Source: Sphaerisporangium album
GTDB lineage: Bacteria; Actinomycetota; Actinomycetes; Streptosporangiales; Streptosporangiaceae
Length of the DNA stretch: 64,000 nt
Assembly: GCF_003323745.1 (NCBI RefSeq)
Contig: NZ_QOIL01000001.1
Span: 186,001 to 250,000, forward strand
Reading direction: 5' to 3'
Part shown: positions 8,232-16,737 of the stretch, piece by piece
Position numbering within the stretch: the first letter of the stretch is position 1
How the letters are laid out: every line of letters starts with the position of its first letter
The notes under the pieces: model-generated
Database searches by the model: none
Told to the model about the DNA's origin: nothing
The model's input: the letters and a program-made list of their open reading frames with translations, nothing else
Program-made: the position numbers and the translations under genes

Positions 8232-8588
8232 TCACTCGGGATGGGCGTAGAGCCGGGGCACGTACTTCTCGCGCAGCGTCGCGTAGTGGTCCGCCAGCCG
8301 GACGGCCGCCGTGGCGGGGGAGACCGCGAAGGTCCGCAGGGCGCCGCCCCTGCGGCTCGGATGCGGGCTCGTCCACCAGATGATGCGGCCGTCGACCCGG
8401 GCGAGCAGCCCCTGCCACAGAGAGACGGCGGCCTGGCCGTCCTCCAGGTAGTAGATGTAGGCGGGGATCCCGCGGCGGGCGAGCGTCGCCTGGAGCTCCT
8501 CGGCGATCCGCCGGACCTCCGCCGAGGGACGCCTGCAGACCAGCGCGGCCGCTTCGACATGGAGGGCGGGCACGAGGTGACTCCTCAC
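8232..8588 (-). CDS. small protein of unknown function next to a DUF5753 regulator
   Basis: 118 residues from ATG 8588; GTG 8571 is a possible alternative. The layout is a helix with the sequence EVRRIAEELQATLARRG, then GIPAYIYYLEDGQAAVSLW, then RIIWWTSPHP, ending HYATLREKYVPRLYAHPE. The spacing of the helix and the Trp strand resembles the 7909-8217 product, so the two may be distant paralogues. It has no signal peptide or membrane segment. The gap to the next gene on this strand is 144 bases, so it may have its own promoter. No function can be assigned. Confidence 0.65.
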   Translation of the reverse strand: MRSHLVPALHVEAAALVCRRPSAEVRRIAEELQATLARRGIPAYIYYLEDGQAAVSLWQGLLARVDGRIIWWTSPHPSRRGGALRTFAVSPATAAVRLADHYATLREKYVPRLYAHPE

Positions 8589-8732
8589 CGGCGCGGCGGC
8601 CCGCGCCTGGCTCGTCCTTGGGGGGCTGCGATGCGGGCCGGGGCCCGCGCCGCGACTGAGGTCGTCCGGAGTTCGGAACAGAGTTCGATGCGAGGCTAGG
8701 CTGCGGGCGCTCCGGAGATCAACGATGTTGCT

Positions 8733-9590
8733 TCATGTTCCTCCTAATTCGCCGGCTGCCGCGTTGATGAGGTCGCGGGCCGCCTGACCATAGACGGCGG
8801 CGTCGGCGAGGGTGGCGAAGGCCCTTTCGTACAACGCCACATCGGTGGGGGTCTTGATGCGGTACTGGCCCGGGATGGTATCGACGCGCACCTGATTATC
8901 GTCATATATCCAGAAATTTTCGGGCGGCATCAACGACGGGCGCCCGCGCGCAGGAATCACGCCGAAGCTGAGTTGCGGCATGTTGATCGTCAGGTCCACC
9001 AGGCGCGCGAGCTGCGCGGCCATCTCCTCGGGGCCGCACACCGGCGTGCGCAGCGCCTGCTCCCCGACGATGAACATGAACCGCTTGCCGCCCGCGCCGA
9101 GCACCTCCTGGTGCCGCAGGCGGACGCCGACCGCCGCCTCGAGGTCGTCGGGAATGCCGCGGAACTCGATGACGGTGCGCAGGTGGGCGCGGGCGTACCC
9201 GGCGGTCTGCAGCAGGCCCGGCACCGCGGAGTGCTGGAACACCCGGAACTGCTGGGTCTCGCGGTAGAGCGGCTGGAAGGACTCCTGGACGTGCCGCAGT
9301 CCGGTGGCCTCGAGCCGGCGCCACTCGGTGTACATGGAGTCGATGTTGCGCACGGCCGCGATCAGGTCGACGACGTACTCCTCGGCGTCGCAGACCCGGC
9401 ACCACACCCGGATGTCGTTCTCGTTGGGCATCTGCGCCGCGTGCTCGATCTTCGACACCTTGGAGTAGTGCCAGCCCGCCTGGGACGCCAGCGTCCGCCC
9501 GGTCAGGCTGGCTTCGTTGCGTATTTCCCGGAGCCGTGCGGCGAGTATTCCCTTCGCCTCCGTTATGCGCGATGAGGGCATATGGGGCAC
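8733..9590 (-). CDS. XRE-family regulator with DUF5753 sensor domain
   Basis: 285 residues. The N-terminal helix-turn-helix (about 10-65) contains LREIRNEASLTGRTLASQAGWHYSKVSKIEHA, the XRE pattern. The rest is DUF5753 (about 95-275), with RETQQFRVFQHSAVPGLLQTAGYARA and LRHQEVL as hallmark segments. Such regulators are abundant in spore-forming actinomycetes and are often paired with small DUF397 or similar proteins. The two small genes downstream on the same strand (8232-8588 and 7909-8217) are candidate partners. Some family members affect development or antibiotic production. The target here is unknown. Confidence 0.92.
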   Translation of the reverse strand: MPHMPSSRITEAKGILAARLREIRNEASLTGRTLASQAGWHYSKVSKIEHAAQMPNENDIRVWCRVCDAEEYVVDLIAAVRNIDSMYTEWRRLEATGLRHVQESFQPLYRETQQFRVFQHSAVPGLLQTAGYARAHLRTVIEFRGIPDDLEAAVGVRLRHQEVLGAGGKRFMFIVGEQALRTPVCGPEEMAAQLARLVDLTINMPQLSFGVIPARGRPSLMPPENFWIYDDNQVRVDTIPGQYRIKTPTDVALYERAFATLADAAVYGQAARDLINAAAGELGGT

Positions 9591-9687
9591 CTCTTGGGAT
9601 GCGTGTGTTGGCTGACAACCCAGACCGTAGCGTGAGGTTTTCCGCTTATCCCCATATGTTGCGCGATGTTGCTTGGAGCGGCTGGGG

Positions 9688-10494
9688 TCAGTGCGTGCTC
9701 GCGGTGCCCGAGAGGCGCTGCGCCAGATAGATCGGGACCACGGACAGCACGATCAGCGCCGCCGCCACGACGTTGACCACCGGCGCCTGGTTGGGCCGGA
9801 ACAGGTTCTCGAAGATCCAGATCGGCAGCGTCCTCACCCCCGCCCCGGCCGTGAACGTGGTCACGATGATCTCGTCGAACGACAGCGCGAACGCCAGCAG
9901 CCCGCCCGCCAGCAGCGCCGAGCGCATCATCGGGAACGTCACCAGGCGGAAGGTCGTGAAGGTGTCCGCCCCGAGGTCGGCGGAGGCCTCCTCGGCGCCG
10001 GCGCCCATGCGCCGCAGCCGCGCCAGCACGTTGTTGTGCACGGTCACCACGCAGAACGTCGCATGGCCGACGATCACCGTGAACAGTCCGAGGCCGACGC
10101 CGAACGGCTCAAGGATCGTGCGGAACGCGTTGTTGAGCGCGATGCCGGTGACGATGCCCGGCAGCGCGATCGGCAGCACGATGAGCAGCGAGACCGTGTC
10201 GCGCCCGAAGAACCGGTAGCGCTGCACCGCGAACGCCGCCATCGTGCCGAGCACCAGCGCGATCGCGGTCGCGCCGAGGCCCGCCTGCACCGACGTCCAC
10301 AGCGCGTCGCGCACGCCCGCCGAGTTCCAGGCGGCGCCCCACCAGCGGGTGGTGAACCCGGCGGGCGGCCAGGCGAAGGTGCGGTCGGAGTTGAAGCTGT
10401 TCAGCAGCACGACGCCGAGCGGCACGTAGATCACGCCGAGGCCGAGCACCAGGGCGAGGCGCAGCGCCAGCCGCGCCGGGCGGGACAGGTTCAC
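9688..10494 (-). CDS. spermidine/putrescine-type ABC permease (PotC-like)
   Basis: 268 residues with about six membrane helices. The BPD_transp_1 docking loop is present (GAGAEEASADLGADTFTTFRLVTFPMM). The C-terminal FSFDEIIVT-type segment (LSFDEIIVTTFTAG) is typical of PotC in polyamine and gamma-aminobutyrate uptake systems. It is the last gene of a four-gene minus-strand operon: ATPase - binding protein - PotB-like - PotC-like. The 37-base gap to the PotB-like stop is short. It forms the membrane channel with its partner. Confidence 0.92.
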   Translation of the reverse strand: MNLSRPARLALRLALVLGLGVIYVPLGVVLLNSFNSDRTFAWPPAGFTTRWWGAAWNSAGVRDALWTSVQAGLGATAIALVLGTMAAFAVQRYRFFGRDTVSLLIVLPIALPGIVTGIALNNAFRTILEPFGVGLGLFTVIVGHATFCVVTVHNNVLARLRRMGAGAEEASADLGADTFTTFRLVTFPMMRSALLAGGLLAFALSFDEIIVTTFTAGAGVRTLPIWIFENLFRPNQAPVVNVVAAALIVLSVVPIYLAQRLSGTASTH

Positions 10495-10531
10495 GAGGGC
10501 CTCCCAGGGCGGGCGGGAACGATCGCCGGGG

Positions 10532-11413
10532 TCAAAGGTTGTCCAGGGCTCCGGTGCGGCGCACCGCCGCCAGGTACACGAGCATGATCAGGACGGGGAT
10601 CGCCGCCACGGCCGCCGCGAACGGCAGGTTGCCCGCGGCGCCGATGTTGTCGTACACGACGTTGCCGATGAGCTGGCTCCTACCGCCGACGATCTTGACC
10701 GCGATGTAGTCGCCGAGCGACAGCGAGAACGTGAACACCGAGCCCGCGACCACGGCGGGGAACGTCAGCGGCCACACCACCGTGCGGAACGTCCGCGGAC
10801 CCCGCGCGCCGAGGTCGCCCGCCGCGTCCAGCAGCGAGTTCGGCAGGCGCTCCAGCCCCGCGTAGATCGGCAGGATCATGTACGGCAGCCACAGGTACGC
10901 CAGGGTCGCGATCGTCGCCGGCAGCCCGTACCCCCAGCCGAGCAGGCCGTCGGACGACAGCATCACCCGCCAGGCGTACGCCTTGACCAGGTAGGACGCC
11001 CACAGCGGGGTCAGCACCGCGATGACCAGCCACCGCTGGGCGCGCGGCGAGGCCAGCTTGGCCATCGCGAACGCCATCGGGAAGGCGATGACCACGTCGA
11101 TCAGCGTCACGGCCACGGCCACGCCGAGCGAGCGCAGCGCGACCGTCCGGTAGACGTCGACGGTGAGCACGTCCTGGAAGTTGGCCCACGTGAACGTCCT
11201 CACCAACTCGCCGGTGAAGGAGTCGGTGGACCAGAACGCGGTCACCAGCAGCGCGGCCAGCGCGCCCAGATAGGCGACGCCCAGCCAGGCGAGCGGCGCC
11301 GACAGCAGGAGCGCCAGCCGCGCCCCCGCGTGCCGGTGCAGCCCGGCGGCGAGCCCGCGGCGCAGGCCCGCCCGCCGGGGAGTCCCCGGCGGGGACGCGG
11401 CGGCGGTGCTCAA
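10532..11413 (-). CDS. spermidine/putrescine-type ABC permease (PotB-like)
   Basis: 293 residues from TTG 11413, which overlaps the stop of the binding-protein gene (TTGA). Longer starts up to 11488 would read over the end of that gene. After a basic N-tail (about 35 residues) come six helices. The docking loop is DLGARGPRTFRTVVWPL, and FSLSLGDYIAVKIVGG corresponds to the PotB C-terminal signature. It pairs with the 9688-10494 permease. Confidence 0.9.
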   Translation of the reverse strand: MSTAAASPPGTPRRAGLRRGLAAGLHRHAGARLALLLSAPLAWLGVAYLGALAALLVTAFWSTDSFTGELVRTFTWANFQDVLTVDVYRTVALRSLGVAVAVTLIDVVIAFPMAFAMAKLASPRAQRWLVIAVLTPLWASYLVKAYAWRVMLSSDGLLGWGYGLPATIATLAYLWLPYMILPIYAGLERLPNSLLDAAGDLGARGPRTFRTVVWPLTFPAVVAGSVFTFSLSLGDYIAVKIVGGRSQLIGNVVYDNIGAAGNLPFAAAVAAIPVLIMLVYLAAVRRTGALDNL

Positions 11414-12621
11414 CCCTTGATCTCCGTCCAGGCCCGGGTCCACTCCGCGTAGTCCTTGCACTTGACGTCCGTGCGGCCGTCCAGGCACTGGGCGATCGGC
11501 GTGGTCCAGAAGTGGACCTTCTCGAAGTAGGCCTCGTCGGTGGCGTGGAAGGTGTCACAGAACTTCTTGTCGGACGTCTGCGCGCACGCCTCCTTGTTGG
11601 AGGGCGCCTCGCCGAACCATTCGGCGACCTGGGCGTTCGCCTTCGGCGAGATGATCCAGTCCAGCCACTTGTAGGCGCAGTTCGGGTGCTTGGCCTCGGC
11701 GGCGACCATCCAGGTGTCCGACCAGCCGGTGGCGCCCTCCTTGGGCAGGACCGCCTCGACGGGCGCCTTGTCGGCCTGCACCAGGTTGGCGATGACCTGC
11801 CAGGTCGTGCCCGCCACGGTGTCGCCGCTCTTGAACGCCTGCACCGCCTTGGTGTAGTCCGACCAGTACTCGCCGATGTTCTGCTTCTGCTGCTTCAGCA
11901 GGTCGACCGCCGCCTGGAACTGCGTGTCGTCGAGCGCGTAGGGGTCCTTGATGCCGAGGTCGGGCTTGGTCGCCATGAGGTACAGCGCCGCGTCCGCGAT
12001 GTAGATGGGGGAGTCGTACGCCGTCAGCTTTCCCTTGTACGGCGACGCCGGGTCGAACACCACTCCCCAGGAGTCCGGCGCCGGGGTGACCTTGTCGGTG
12101 CGCCACATGAGCAGGTTGGCGCCCCGGCCGTGCGGCACGCCGTAGGCGACTCCGTTGACGGAGTTCCACGGCTTCATCTTCAGGCCGTCGAAGACGTTCG
12201 CGTAGTTCGGCACCAGATCGGTGTTGACCGGCGCCACCGTGCCCGAGGCGATCAGGCGCAGCGAGGCGTCGCCCGAGGCGGACACGGCGTCGTACTCGCC
12301 GGTCTTCATCAGGTTGAACATCTCGTCGGAGGTGCCGGCGGTCTTGGTGTTGACCTTGCAGCCGGAGGCCTGCTCGAACGGGTGCACCCAGTCGACCTTG
12401 GGGTCGTTGGAGCCGTCCTCGGCGTACCCGGCCCAGGCGACCAGGTTGACCTGGCCCTCGGCCGCCCCGAGGCTCGCCGGGGCCGAGAGCCTGGGCGGGG
12501 TGAATCCGCTCTGGCCGGGGGCGGCGGTGGCGCCGGTCGAGCCGCCGGTCGAGCCGCCACCGCAGGCGGCGGCCGCCAGCGCCAGCGCGGCCGTGACGAT
12601 CACGAGTCGCGTGCTCCGCAT
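11410..12621 (-). CDS. spermidine/putrescine-type solute-binding lipoprotein (PotD-like)
   Basis: 403 residues from ATG 12621, chosen for AAAGGAGT five bases upstream; another in-frame ATG at 12639 is less well placed. The lipobox is AAAAC (Cys20). The mature part is a PotD/SBP_bac_8-like protein with VNLVAWAGYAEDGSNDPKVDWV, then GTSDEMFNLMKTGEYDAVSASGD and a C-terminal Cys-rich tail. The four tail Cys may form disulfides outside the cell. The 74 bases between it and the ATPase gene hold a GC-rich repeat that could tune expression. The ligand is probably a polyamine or a related amine; not proven. Confidence 0.9.
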   Translation of the reverse strand: MRSTRLVIVTAALALAAAACGGGSTGGSTGATAAPGQSGFTPPRLSAPASLGAAEGQVNLVAWAGYAEDGSNDPKVDWVHPFEQASGCKVNTKTAGTSDEMFNLMKTGEYDAVSASGDASLRLIASGTVAPVNTDLVPNYANVFDGLKMKPWNSVNGVAYGVPHGRGANLLMWRTDKVTPAPDSWGVVFDPASPYKGKLTAYDSPIYIADAALYLMATKPDLGIKDPYALDDTQFQAAVDLLKQQKQNIGEYWSDYTKAVQAFKSGDTVAGTTWQVIANLVQADKAPVEAVLPKEGATGWSDTWMVAAEAKHPNCAYKWLDWIISPKANAQVAEWFGEAPSNKEACAQTSDKKFCDTFHATDEAYFEKVHFWTTPIAQCLDGRTDVKCKDYAEWTRAWTEIKG

Positions 12622-12695
12622 GAGTACTCCTTTGTTCATGGCCGCGCCTTCGGCGCGGCGGTTCTGGGTGCCCTCGAGTCGCACGGAACGGCCTC

Positions 12696-13733
12696 TCATG
12701 AGGCGACGGAGAACTCGTGGCGCCGGTCCCAGACGAGGCGGACGCGGGTCTCGCGCAGGCCGGTCACGTCCATGGACGAGACCTGGAGGTTCTGCTGCAG
12801 GACGACGATCCGGGGCCCGGCGTCGAGGTCGACGACAAAGCGGGTCGCCGCGCCCGCGTACACCACCTCGGCGATCCGGCCGGTGGCGCTGTGGTCGCCG
12901 TCCCCCACGGGCGCGTCCAGGTCGAGCACCAGACGCAGCTTCTCCGGGCGCACGCTGAAGGTGCCCGGCCTGCCGAGCACGGCCTCGGCCGCCTCGCCGG
13001 AGATCAGGTTGGACGTGCCGACGAAGCCGGCGACGAACACGGTCGAGGGGCGCTCGTAGACCTCGGCGGGCGTGCCCACCTGCTCGATCCGGCCCTGGTC
13101 GAAGACGGCGACGCGGTCGCTCATCGTCAGCGCCTCCTCCTGGTCGTGGGTGACGAACAGGAAGGTGATGCCGACCCGGCGCTGGAGCTCCTTCAGCTCG
13201 ACCTGCATCTCCTCGCGCAGCTTGAGGTCCAGGGCGCCGAGCGGCTCGTCCAGCAGCAGCACCCGCGGCCGGTTGACCAGGGCGCGGGCCAGGGCGACGC
13301 GCTGACGCTGCCCTCCCGACAGCTGGGCGGGCCTGCGCTGCTCGAACCCCGCGAGCCGCACCGACCGCAGGGCCTCGGCCGCGCGCTCGCGCCGCTCGGC
13401 CCTCGGGACCTTCTTCACCCGCAGGCCGTACTCCACGTTCTCCCGCACGCTCATGTGCGGGAACAGCGCGTAGTCCTGGAAGACGGTGTTGACGTCGCGC
13501 TCGAACGGCGCCAGGCGGGTCACGTCGCGCCCGCCGAGCTCGACCGTGCCCGCGGTGGGGGTCTCGAAGCCCGCGATCATGCGCAGGACGGTGGTCTTGC
13601 CCGACCCCGACGGGCCGAGCATGGCGAAGAACTCGCCGTCGGCGATGTCGAGGTCGACGCCGGCGACGGCTTCGACGGGGCCGAAGCTCTTGCGCAGGCC
13701 GCGCAGCCGTACCGCCACGTTCTGATCTGGCAT
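12696..13733 (-). CDS. spermidine/putrescine-type ABC ATPase (PotA-like)
   Basis: 345 residues from ATG 13733 (a start at 13745 is also open). It has Walker [11 protein letters not shown]-loop [10 protein letters not shown], signature LSGGQRQR, Walker [13 protein letters not shown] and switch VTHDQEE. A C-terminal TOBE domain (about 265-345) is typical of the PotA/MalK group. It is the first gene of the uptake operon. Its start is 108 bases from the divergent GntR regulator. No Shine-Dalgarno sequence is visible before the ATG, so a leaderless message is possible. Confidence 0.93.
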   Translation of the reverse strand: MPDQNVAVRLRGLRKSFGPVEAVAGVDLDIADGEFFAMLGPSGSGKTTVLRMIAGFETPTAGTVELGGRDVTRLAPFERDVNTVFQDYALFPHMSVRENVEYGLRVKKVPRAERRERAAEALRSVRLAGFEQRRPAQLSGGQRQRVALARALVNRPRVLLLDEPLGALDLKLREEMQVELKELQRRVGITFLFVTHDQEEALTMSDRVAVFDQGRIEQVGTPAEVYERPSTVFVAGFVGTSNLISGEAAEAVLGRPGTFSVRPEKLRLVLDLDAPVGDGDHSATGRIAEVVYAGAATRFVVDLDAGPRIVVLQQNLQVSSMDVTGLRETRVRLVWDRRHEFSVAS

Positions 13734-13781
13734 GACGCAAAACATATGGGGTTAAATGTTTCACGCCGATGCACGAACAGA

Positions 13782-13794
13782 TATCACTGTGATA
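13782..13794. promoter_or_regulatory. palindrome between the PotABCD-like operon and its GntR gene
   Basis: TATCAC-T-GTGATA is a perfect inverted repeat with 6-base arms, lying in the 108-base divergent promoter region. FadR-type GntR proteins bind short palindromes close to their own genes, so this is the natural candidate site for the 13842-14564 product. Position and symmetry are seen; binding is inferred. Confidence 0.5.
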
Positions 13795-13841
13795 AACCAC
13801 CGCGAACCGCACGAATCACTTCGAAGGGAGAGCGGGCGGGC

Positions 13842-14564
13842 ATGAACACCGCTCTGCGGGCCGTGTTCTCCCCGGTCGACAGCACGGCCCGGGTGGACGC
13901 CGTCGTGCGCCGCCTCGAAGGCGCCATCGCCCTCGGGCTGCTGGCCGACGGCGAGCAACTCCCCAGCGAGGCCGAGCTCGCCGGGCGGCTCGGCGTCTCC
14001 ACCGTCACCCTGCGCGAGGCGCTGACGGCCCTGCGGCGGCGCCGGCTCGTCGAGACCCGCCGCGGCAGGGGAGGCGGCAGCTTCGTCCGCGTGCCCCCCG
14101 ACCCTTACGACGGCGAGTTCGAGGCCCGGCTGCGCGCGTTCTCCGCCGGCGAGCTGCGCGACCTCGGCGACCACTACGCCGCCATCGCCGGCGCGGCCGC
14201 CCGCCTCGCGGCGCGGCGCTCCCTGCCCGAGGACCTCGCGCCGCTGTGGCGGTCGATCGGCGAGATGGCCGCCGCGCCCGGCTCCCGGCGCGGACGGGTC
14301 GAGGGCCGCTTCCACATCGAGGTGGCCGCCGCCTCGCAGTCGGCGCGCCTCACCCAGGAGGAGATCCGGTTACAGGCCGACATCGGACCGCTGCTGTGGC
14401 TTCCGCGCTCGGGCGTCACCAGGCACGATGAGGTGGTGGCAGAGCACCGCGCCATCGCCGAGGCCGTCCAGCGGGGCGACGCGGACCAGGCGCGCGAGCT
14501 GGCCGAGCGGCACGTGCTCGACGCCGTCGAGCACCTCATCGAGCTGCGGCTCCTAGAGACGTGA
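13842..14564 (+). CDS. GntR-family regulator, FadR (FCD) subfamily
   Basis: 240 residues from ATG 13842, with GAAGGGAG upstream; the longer ORF from 12717 is antisense shadow. The winged-helix domain (about 15-85) contains GLLADGEQLPSEAELAGRLGVS followed by TLREALTALRRRRLVETRRGRG. The helical FCD ligand-binding domain fills the rest, ending HRAIAEAVQRGDADQARELAERHV. It is divergent from the PotABCD-like operon and overlaps the Cache-domain gene downstream (GTGA). It most likely controls the transporter in response to its substrate; this is inference from position. Confidence 0.9.
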   Translation: MNTALRAVFSPVDSTARVDAVVRRLEGAIALGLLADGEQLPSEAELAGRLGVSTVTLREALTALRRRRLVETRRGRGGGSFVRVPPDPYDGEFEARLRAFSAGELRDLGDHYAAIAGAAARLAARRSLPEDLAPLWRSIGEMAAAPGSRRGRVEGRFHIEVAAASQSARLTQEEIRLQADIGPLLWLPRSGVTRHDEVVAEHRAIAEAVQRGDADQARELAERHVLDAVEHLIELRLLET

Positions 14565-15334
14565 ACGGGTTCCACGAGATCGACGCCGGCAACGACACCA
14601 GAGCCCCCCGGGCCGACGCGGCCGGGGACGAGGCGGGGGCGGCCGTCGACCGGGCGCGCCTCGCCGTCAGTGACGCCGCCGACGGCGTCTTCCGCGCGCT
14701 GGACGAGGTCCGCGCGGCCGCCGCCGAGTGCGTCGCGCGGGCGCGGCTCCGTGGACGCGACCCGGTGAGGGCCGACCTGGCGGCGCTGCGGCCCCTGCTG
14801 TCCGGGCATCTCGGCGCGCTCATCGCGGGCATCGGCTTCATCGCCGCCCCCGCCCTGCTCGCCGACGCGCCCTGGTACCTCGAATGGTGGCAGGACAGGC
14901 CCGGCGGCGCCCCCGTCCAGCTGCTGCGCGACCTCGACCCCGCCAGCAGCGCGTTCTACGACTACACCCACTGGGACTGGTTCGCCGGTCCGCGCTCGGG
15001 AGCGGAGCGCACCGTCTGCGGCCCCTACGTCGACTACCTGTGCACCGACGAGTACGGCCTCACGCTGGCGGTCCCCGTCCTGGTGAACGGCGCCTTCGTC
15101 GGGGTGGCGGCGGCCGACGTCCTGGTGCGGTCGCTGGAGGGGACGCTGGCCCCCGTGCTGAGGGGGATCGGCGCGCCCGCGCTGCTGGTCAACGCCTCCG
15201 GGCGTGTCGTGGCGTCCACCACGGCCCGGTGGCCGGCCGGTTCGGTGTACCGGGGCGAGGCGGGGTTTCGCGCATACCCGTGCGGTGACCTGCCCCTGCG
15301 GCTGGTTGCGGCAGAATTGCACCATGCCTCTTGA
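14561..15334 (+). CDS. soluble Cache (PDC) sensor-domain protein
   Basis: 257 residues from GTG 14561, coupled to the regulator stop. The segments [43 protein letters not shown] and [11 protein letters not shown] match the ligand-binding core of PDC/Cache domains (about 90-230). There is no signal peptide, membrane helix or output domain, so this is a stand-alone cytoplasmic sensor, unlike the usual extracytoplasmic Cache domains of receptors. It is next to the FadR-type regulator and divergent PotABCD-like transporter. I infer that it senses or buffers the transported amine. The last 11 bases overlap hisI. Confidence 0.8.
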   Translation: MNGFHEIDAGNDTRAPRADAAGDEAGAAVDRARLAVSDAADGVFRALDEVRAAAAECVARARLRGRDPVRADLAALRPLLSGHLGALIAGIGFIAAPALLADAPWYLEWWQDRPGGAPVQLLRDLDPASSAFYDYTHWDWFAGPRSGAERTVCGPYVDYLCTDEYGLTLAVPVLVNGAFVGVAAADVLVRSLEGTLAPVLRGIGAPALLVNASGRVVASTTARWPAGSVYRGEAGFRAYPCGDLPLRLVAAELHHAS

Positions 15335-15668
15335 TCCGAAGATCGCGGACCGTCTCAAGCGCGATCCCGGCGGCCTGGTGCCCGCGGTCGTCCAGCAGCA
15401 CGACACCGGCGAGGTGCTCATGCTGGCCTGGATGGACGACGAGGCGCTGCACCGCACGCTGACCACCGGCCGCGCCACCTACTGGTCGCGCAGCCGCCGC
15501 TCGTACTGGGTGAAGGGCGAGACCTCCGGCCACGTCCAGTGGGTCAGGCACGTCGCCCTCGACTGCGACGGCGACACGATCCTGCTCAAGGTCGACCAGG
15601 TCGGGGCGGCCTGCCACACCGGCGACCGCACCTGCTTCGACGCCGACGTCCTGCCGGTCTCGCCATGA
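15324..15668 (+). CDS. hisI: phosphoribosyl-AMP cyclohydrolase
   Basis: 114 residues from ATG 15324. It catalyses hydrolytic ring opening of phosphoribosyl-AMP, step three of histidine synthesis, in the cytoplasm. Conserved blocks are seen in order: [45 protein letters not shown] and [10 protein letters not shown]. The Cys and Asp residues of the last two blocks are the Zn and Mg ligands. The length is normal for the monofunctional enzyme without HisE. The start overlaps the end of the Cache gene by 11 bases, and its stop overlaps a 26-codon ORF (ATGA at 15665). In related genomes hisI is followed by trpE, which is absent here. Confidence 0.96.
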   Translation: MPLDPKIADRLKRDPGGLVPAVVQQHDTGEVLMLAWMDDEALHRTLTTGRATYWSRSRRSYWVKGETSGHVQWVRHVALDCDGDTILLKVDQVGAACHTGDRTCFDADVLPVSP

Positions 15669-15745
15669 GCCCCGTCAGCCCTGTGAGCCCTGTGAGCGCG
15701 GGCCGCGCGAACGCCGTCCCGGTGCCCGCGGGCGCGGCGCGATGA
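15665..15745 (+). other. 26-codon ORF coupled on both sides, in the usual place of trpE
   Basis: ATG 15665 overlaps the hisI stop, and its own stop TGA 15743-15745 overlaps the next ATG (15742). The peptide starts [20 protein letters not shown]. The first part is a 9-base tandem repeat (Ser-Pro-Val three times). In related actinobacteria trpE sits exactly between hisI and the Trp-associated membrane protein. This may be a trpE deletion scar keeping the first and last codons, or a chance ORF. No function is claimed. Confidence 0.4.
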
Positions 15746-16422
15746 CCGCCACCCGCGCCCCCGAGGCGTCCCCGGAGGGCAGGGCCCGGCGGGGGCTGCT
15801 CGCCTGGCTGGTCCTCGGCGTGGCGGGGGCCGTCCTCGCGCTGGCCTCCTCCGGACGCACCTGGGCCACGATCACCCTCGGCGGAGGTGCCGGGGCGGCC
15901 CGTACGCCGCCCGTGCCGCTCACCGGCGGCGAGATCGCGCCCGTCCTGAGCCCGCTGGCCCTCGCCGCGCTCGCCGCCGTGGTCGCCGTGCTCGCGACCC
16001 GGGGGCCGTGGCGCGGGCTGGTGGGCGCCGTCCTCGGCCTGATCGGCCTCGCGCTGGCCGGGGCGGTGGCGGGCGGGGCGGCGTCCTCCTCGCGGCTGGT
16101 GTCGCTGGCCGAGGAGCGCACCACGGTGACCGGCGCGGACGTCGCCGCCGTCGCGCACGCCTGGGCGTGGCCCGTGGCCGCGGCGGCCGGGGGAGTCATG
16201 CTGCTGGCGGCGGGCGTCCTCGCCGTCGCGCGGGGGGCGCGGTGGCCGGGCATGTCCGAGCGCTACGACAGGCCGGGCGGCGCCTCCGGGGAGGATGGCC
16301 GTCCCGCGGCCGGGCGGGAGGGCCGCGCCGGGCGGTCCGCCGAGCGGTCGCTGTGGGACGCGCTCGACCGCGGCGTCGACCCGACCGACGGCGACGCCGA
16401 TGGGCGCGATCGACGGGTTTAG
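15742..16422 (+). CDS. Trp-biosynthesis-associated membrane protein (TIGR02234 family)
   Basis: 226 residues with about four helices: LLAWLVLGVAGAVLALASS, PLALAALAAVVAVLAT, LVGAVLGLIGLALAGAVAG and AWPVAAAAGGVMLLAAGV. The order, plus the segment VTLGG/ITLGGG...PPVPLTGGE after helix 1, fits the Trp_oprn_chp family found in actinobacterial trp clusters. The last 65 residues are hydrophilic and Arg/Asp-rich. The start overlaps the stop of the 26-codon ORF. Its function is unknown; a role near the Trp pathway is inferred only from gene order. Confidence 0.8.
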   Translation: MTATRAPEASPEGRARRGLLAWLVLGVAGAVLALASSGRTWATITLGGGAGAARTPPVPLTGGEIAPVLSPLALAALAAVVAVLATRGPWRGLVGAVLGLIGLALAGAVAGGAASSSRLVSLAEERTTVTGADVAAVAHAWAWPVAAAAGGVMLLAAGVLAVARGARWPGMSERYDRPGGASGEDGRPAAGREGRAGRSAERSLWDALDRGVDPTDGDADGRDRRV

Positions 16423-16737
16423 TGAAGATCTGCCCACAATGTCGAAGTTCGCTCCTGCGGCGCCCTCCACGTCGCTATGCTGCCGCCGCACGATGCGCGC
16501 CGAAAGGCTCACAGGGGGTAAGGGCATGGGCCACGGGGCCCGCCGGGTGATCCCGGGGGACACGGCCCGCGCCGGAACCAGGCGCACGGGGGAGGACGGG
16601 AGGGCTCGGCGCCCGGTCGTCCGACCTTGCTCGGGTGGGCCGCCCCGTCTCGGGCGGGGCCGCTCGCGTTCATCGGCACCGGATCGGCCAGTACGGCCGG
16701 CTACCAGGCCAGGCCCGCGTCAGCAAGGAGATCATCG
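16423..16737 (+). other. 315-base gap before the CD225 gene
   Basis: A TATGCT hexamer near 16474 could be a -10 element. A frame opening at ATG 16526 codes only Arg/Gly-rich text up to 16741 and looks like a non-coding artefact. Near the 3' end AAGGAG (16725-16730) is a good ribosome site for ATG 16738. Nothing else recognisable. Confidence 0.5.
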
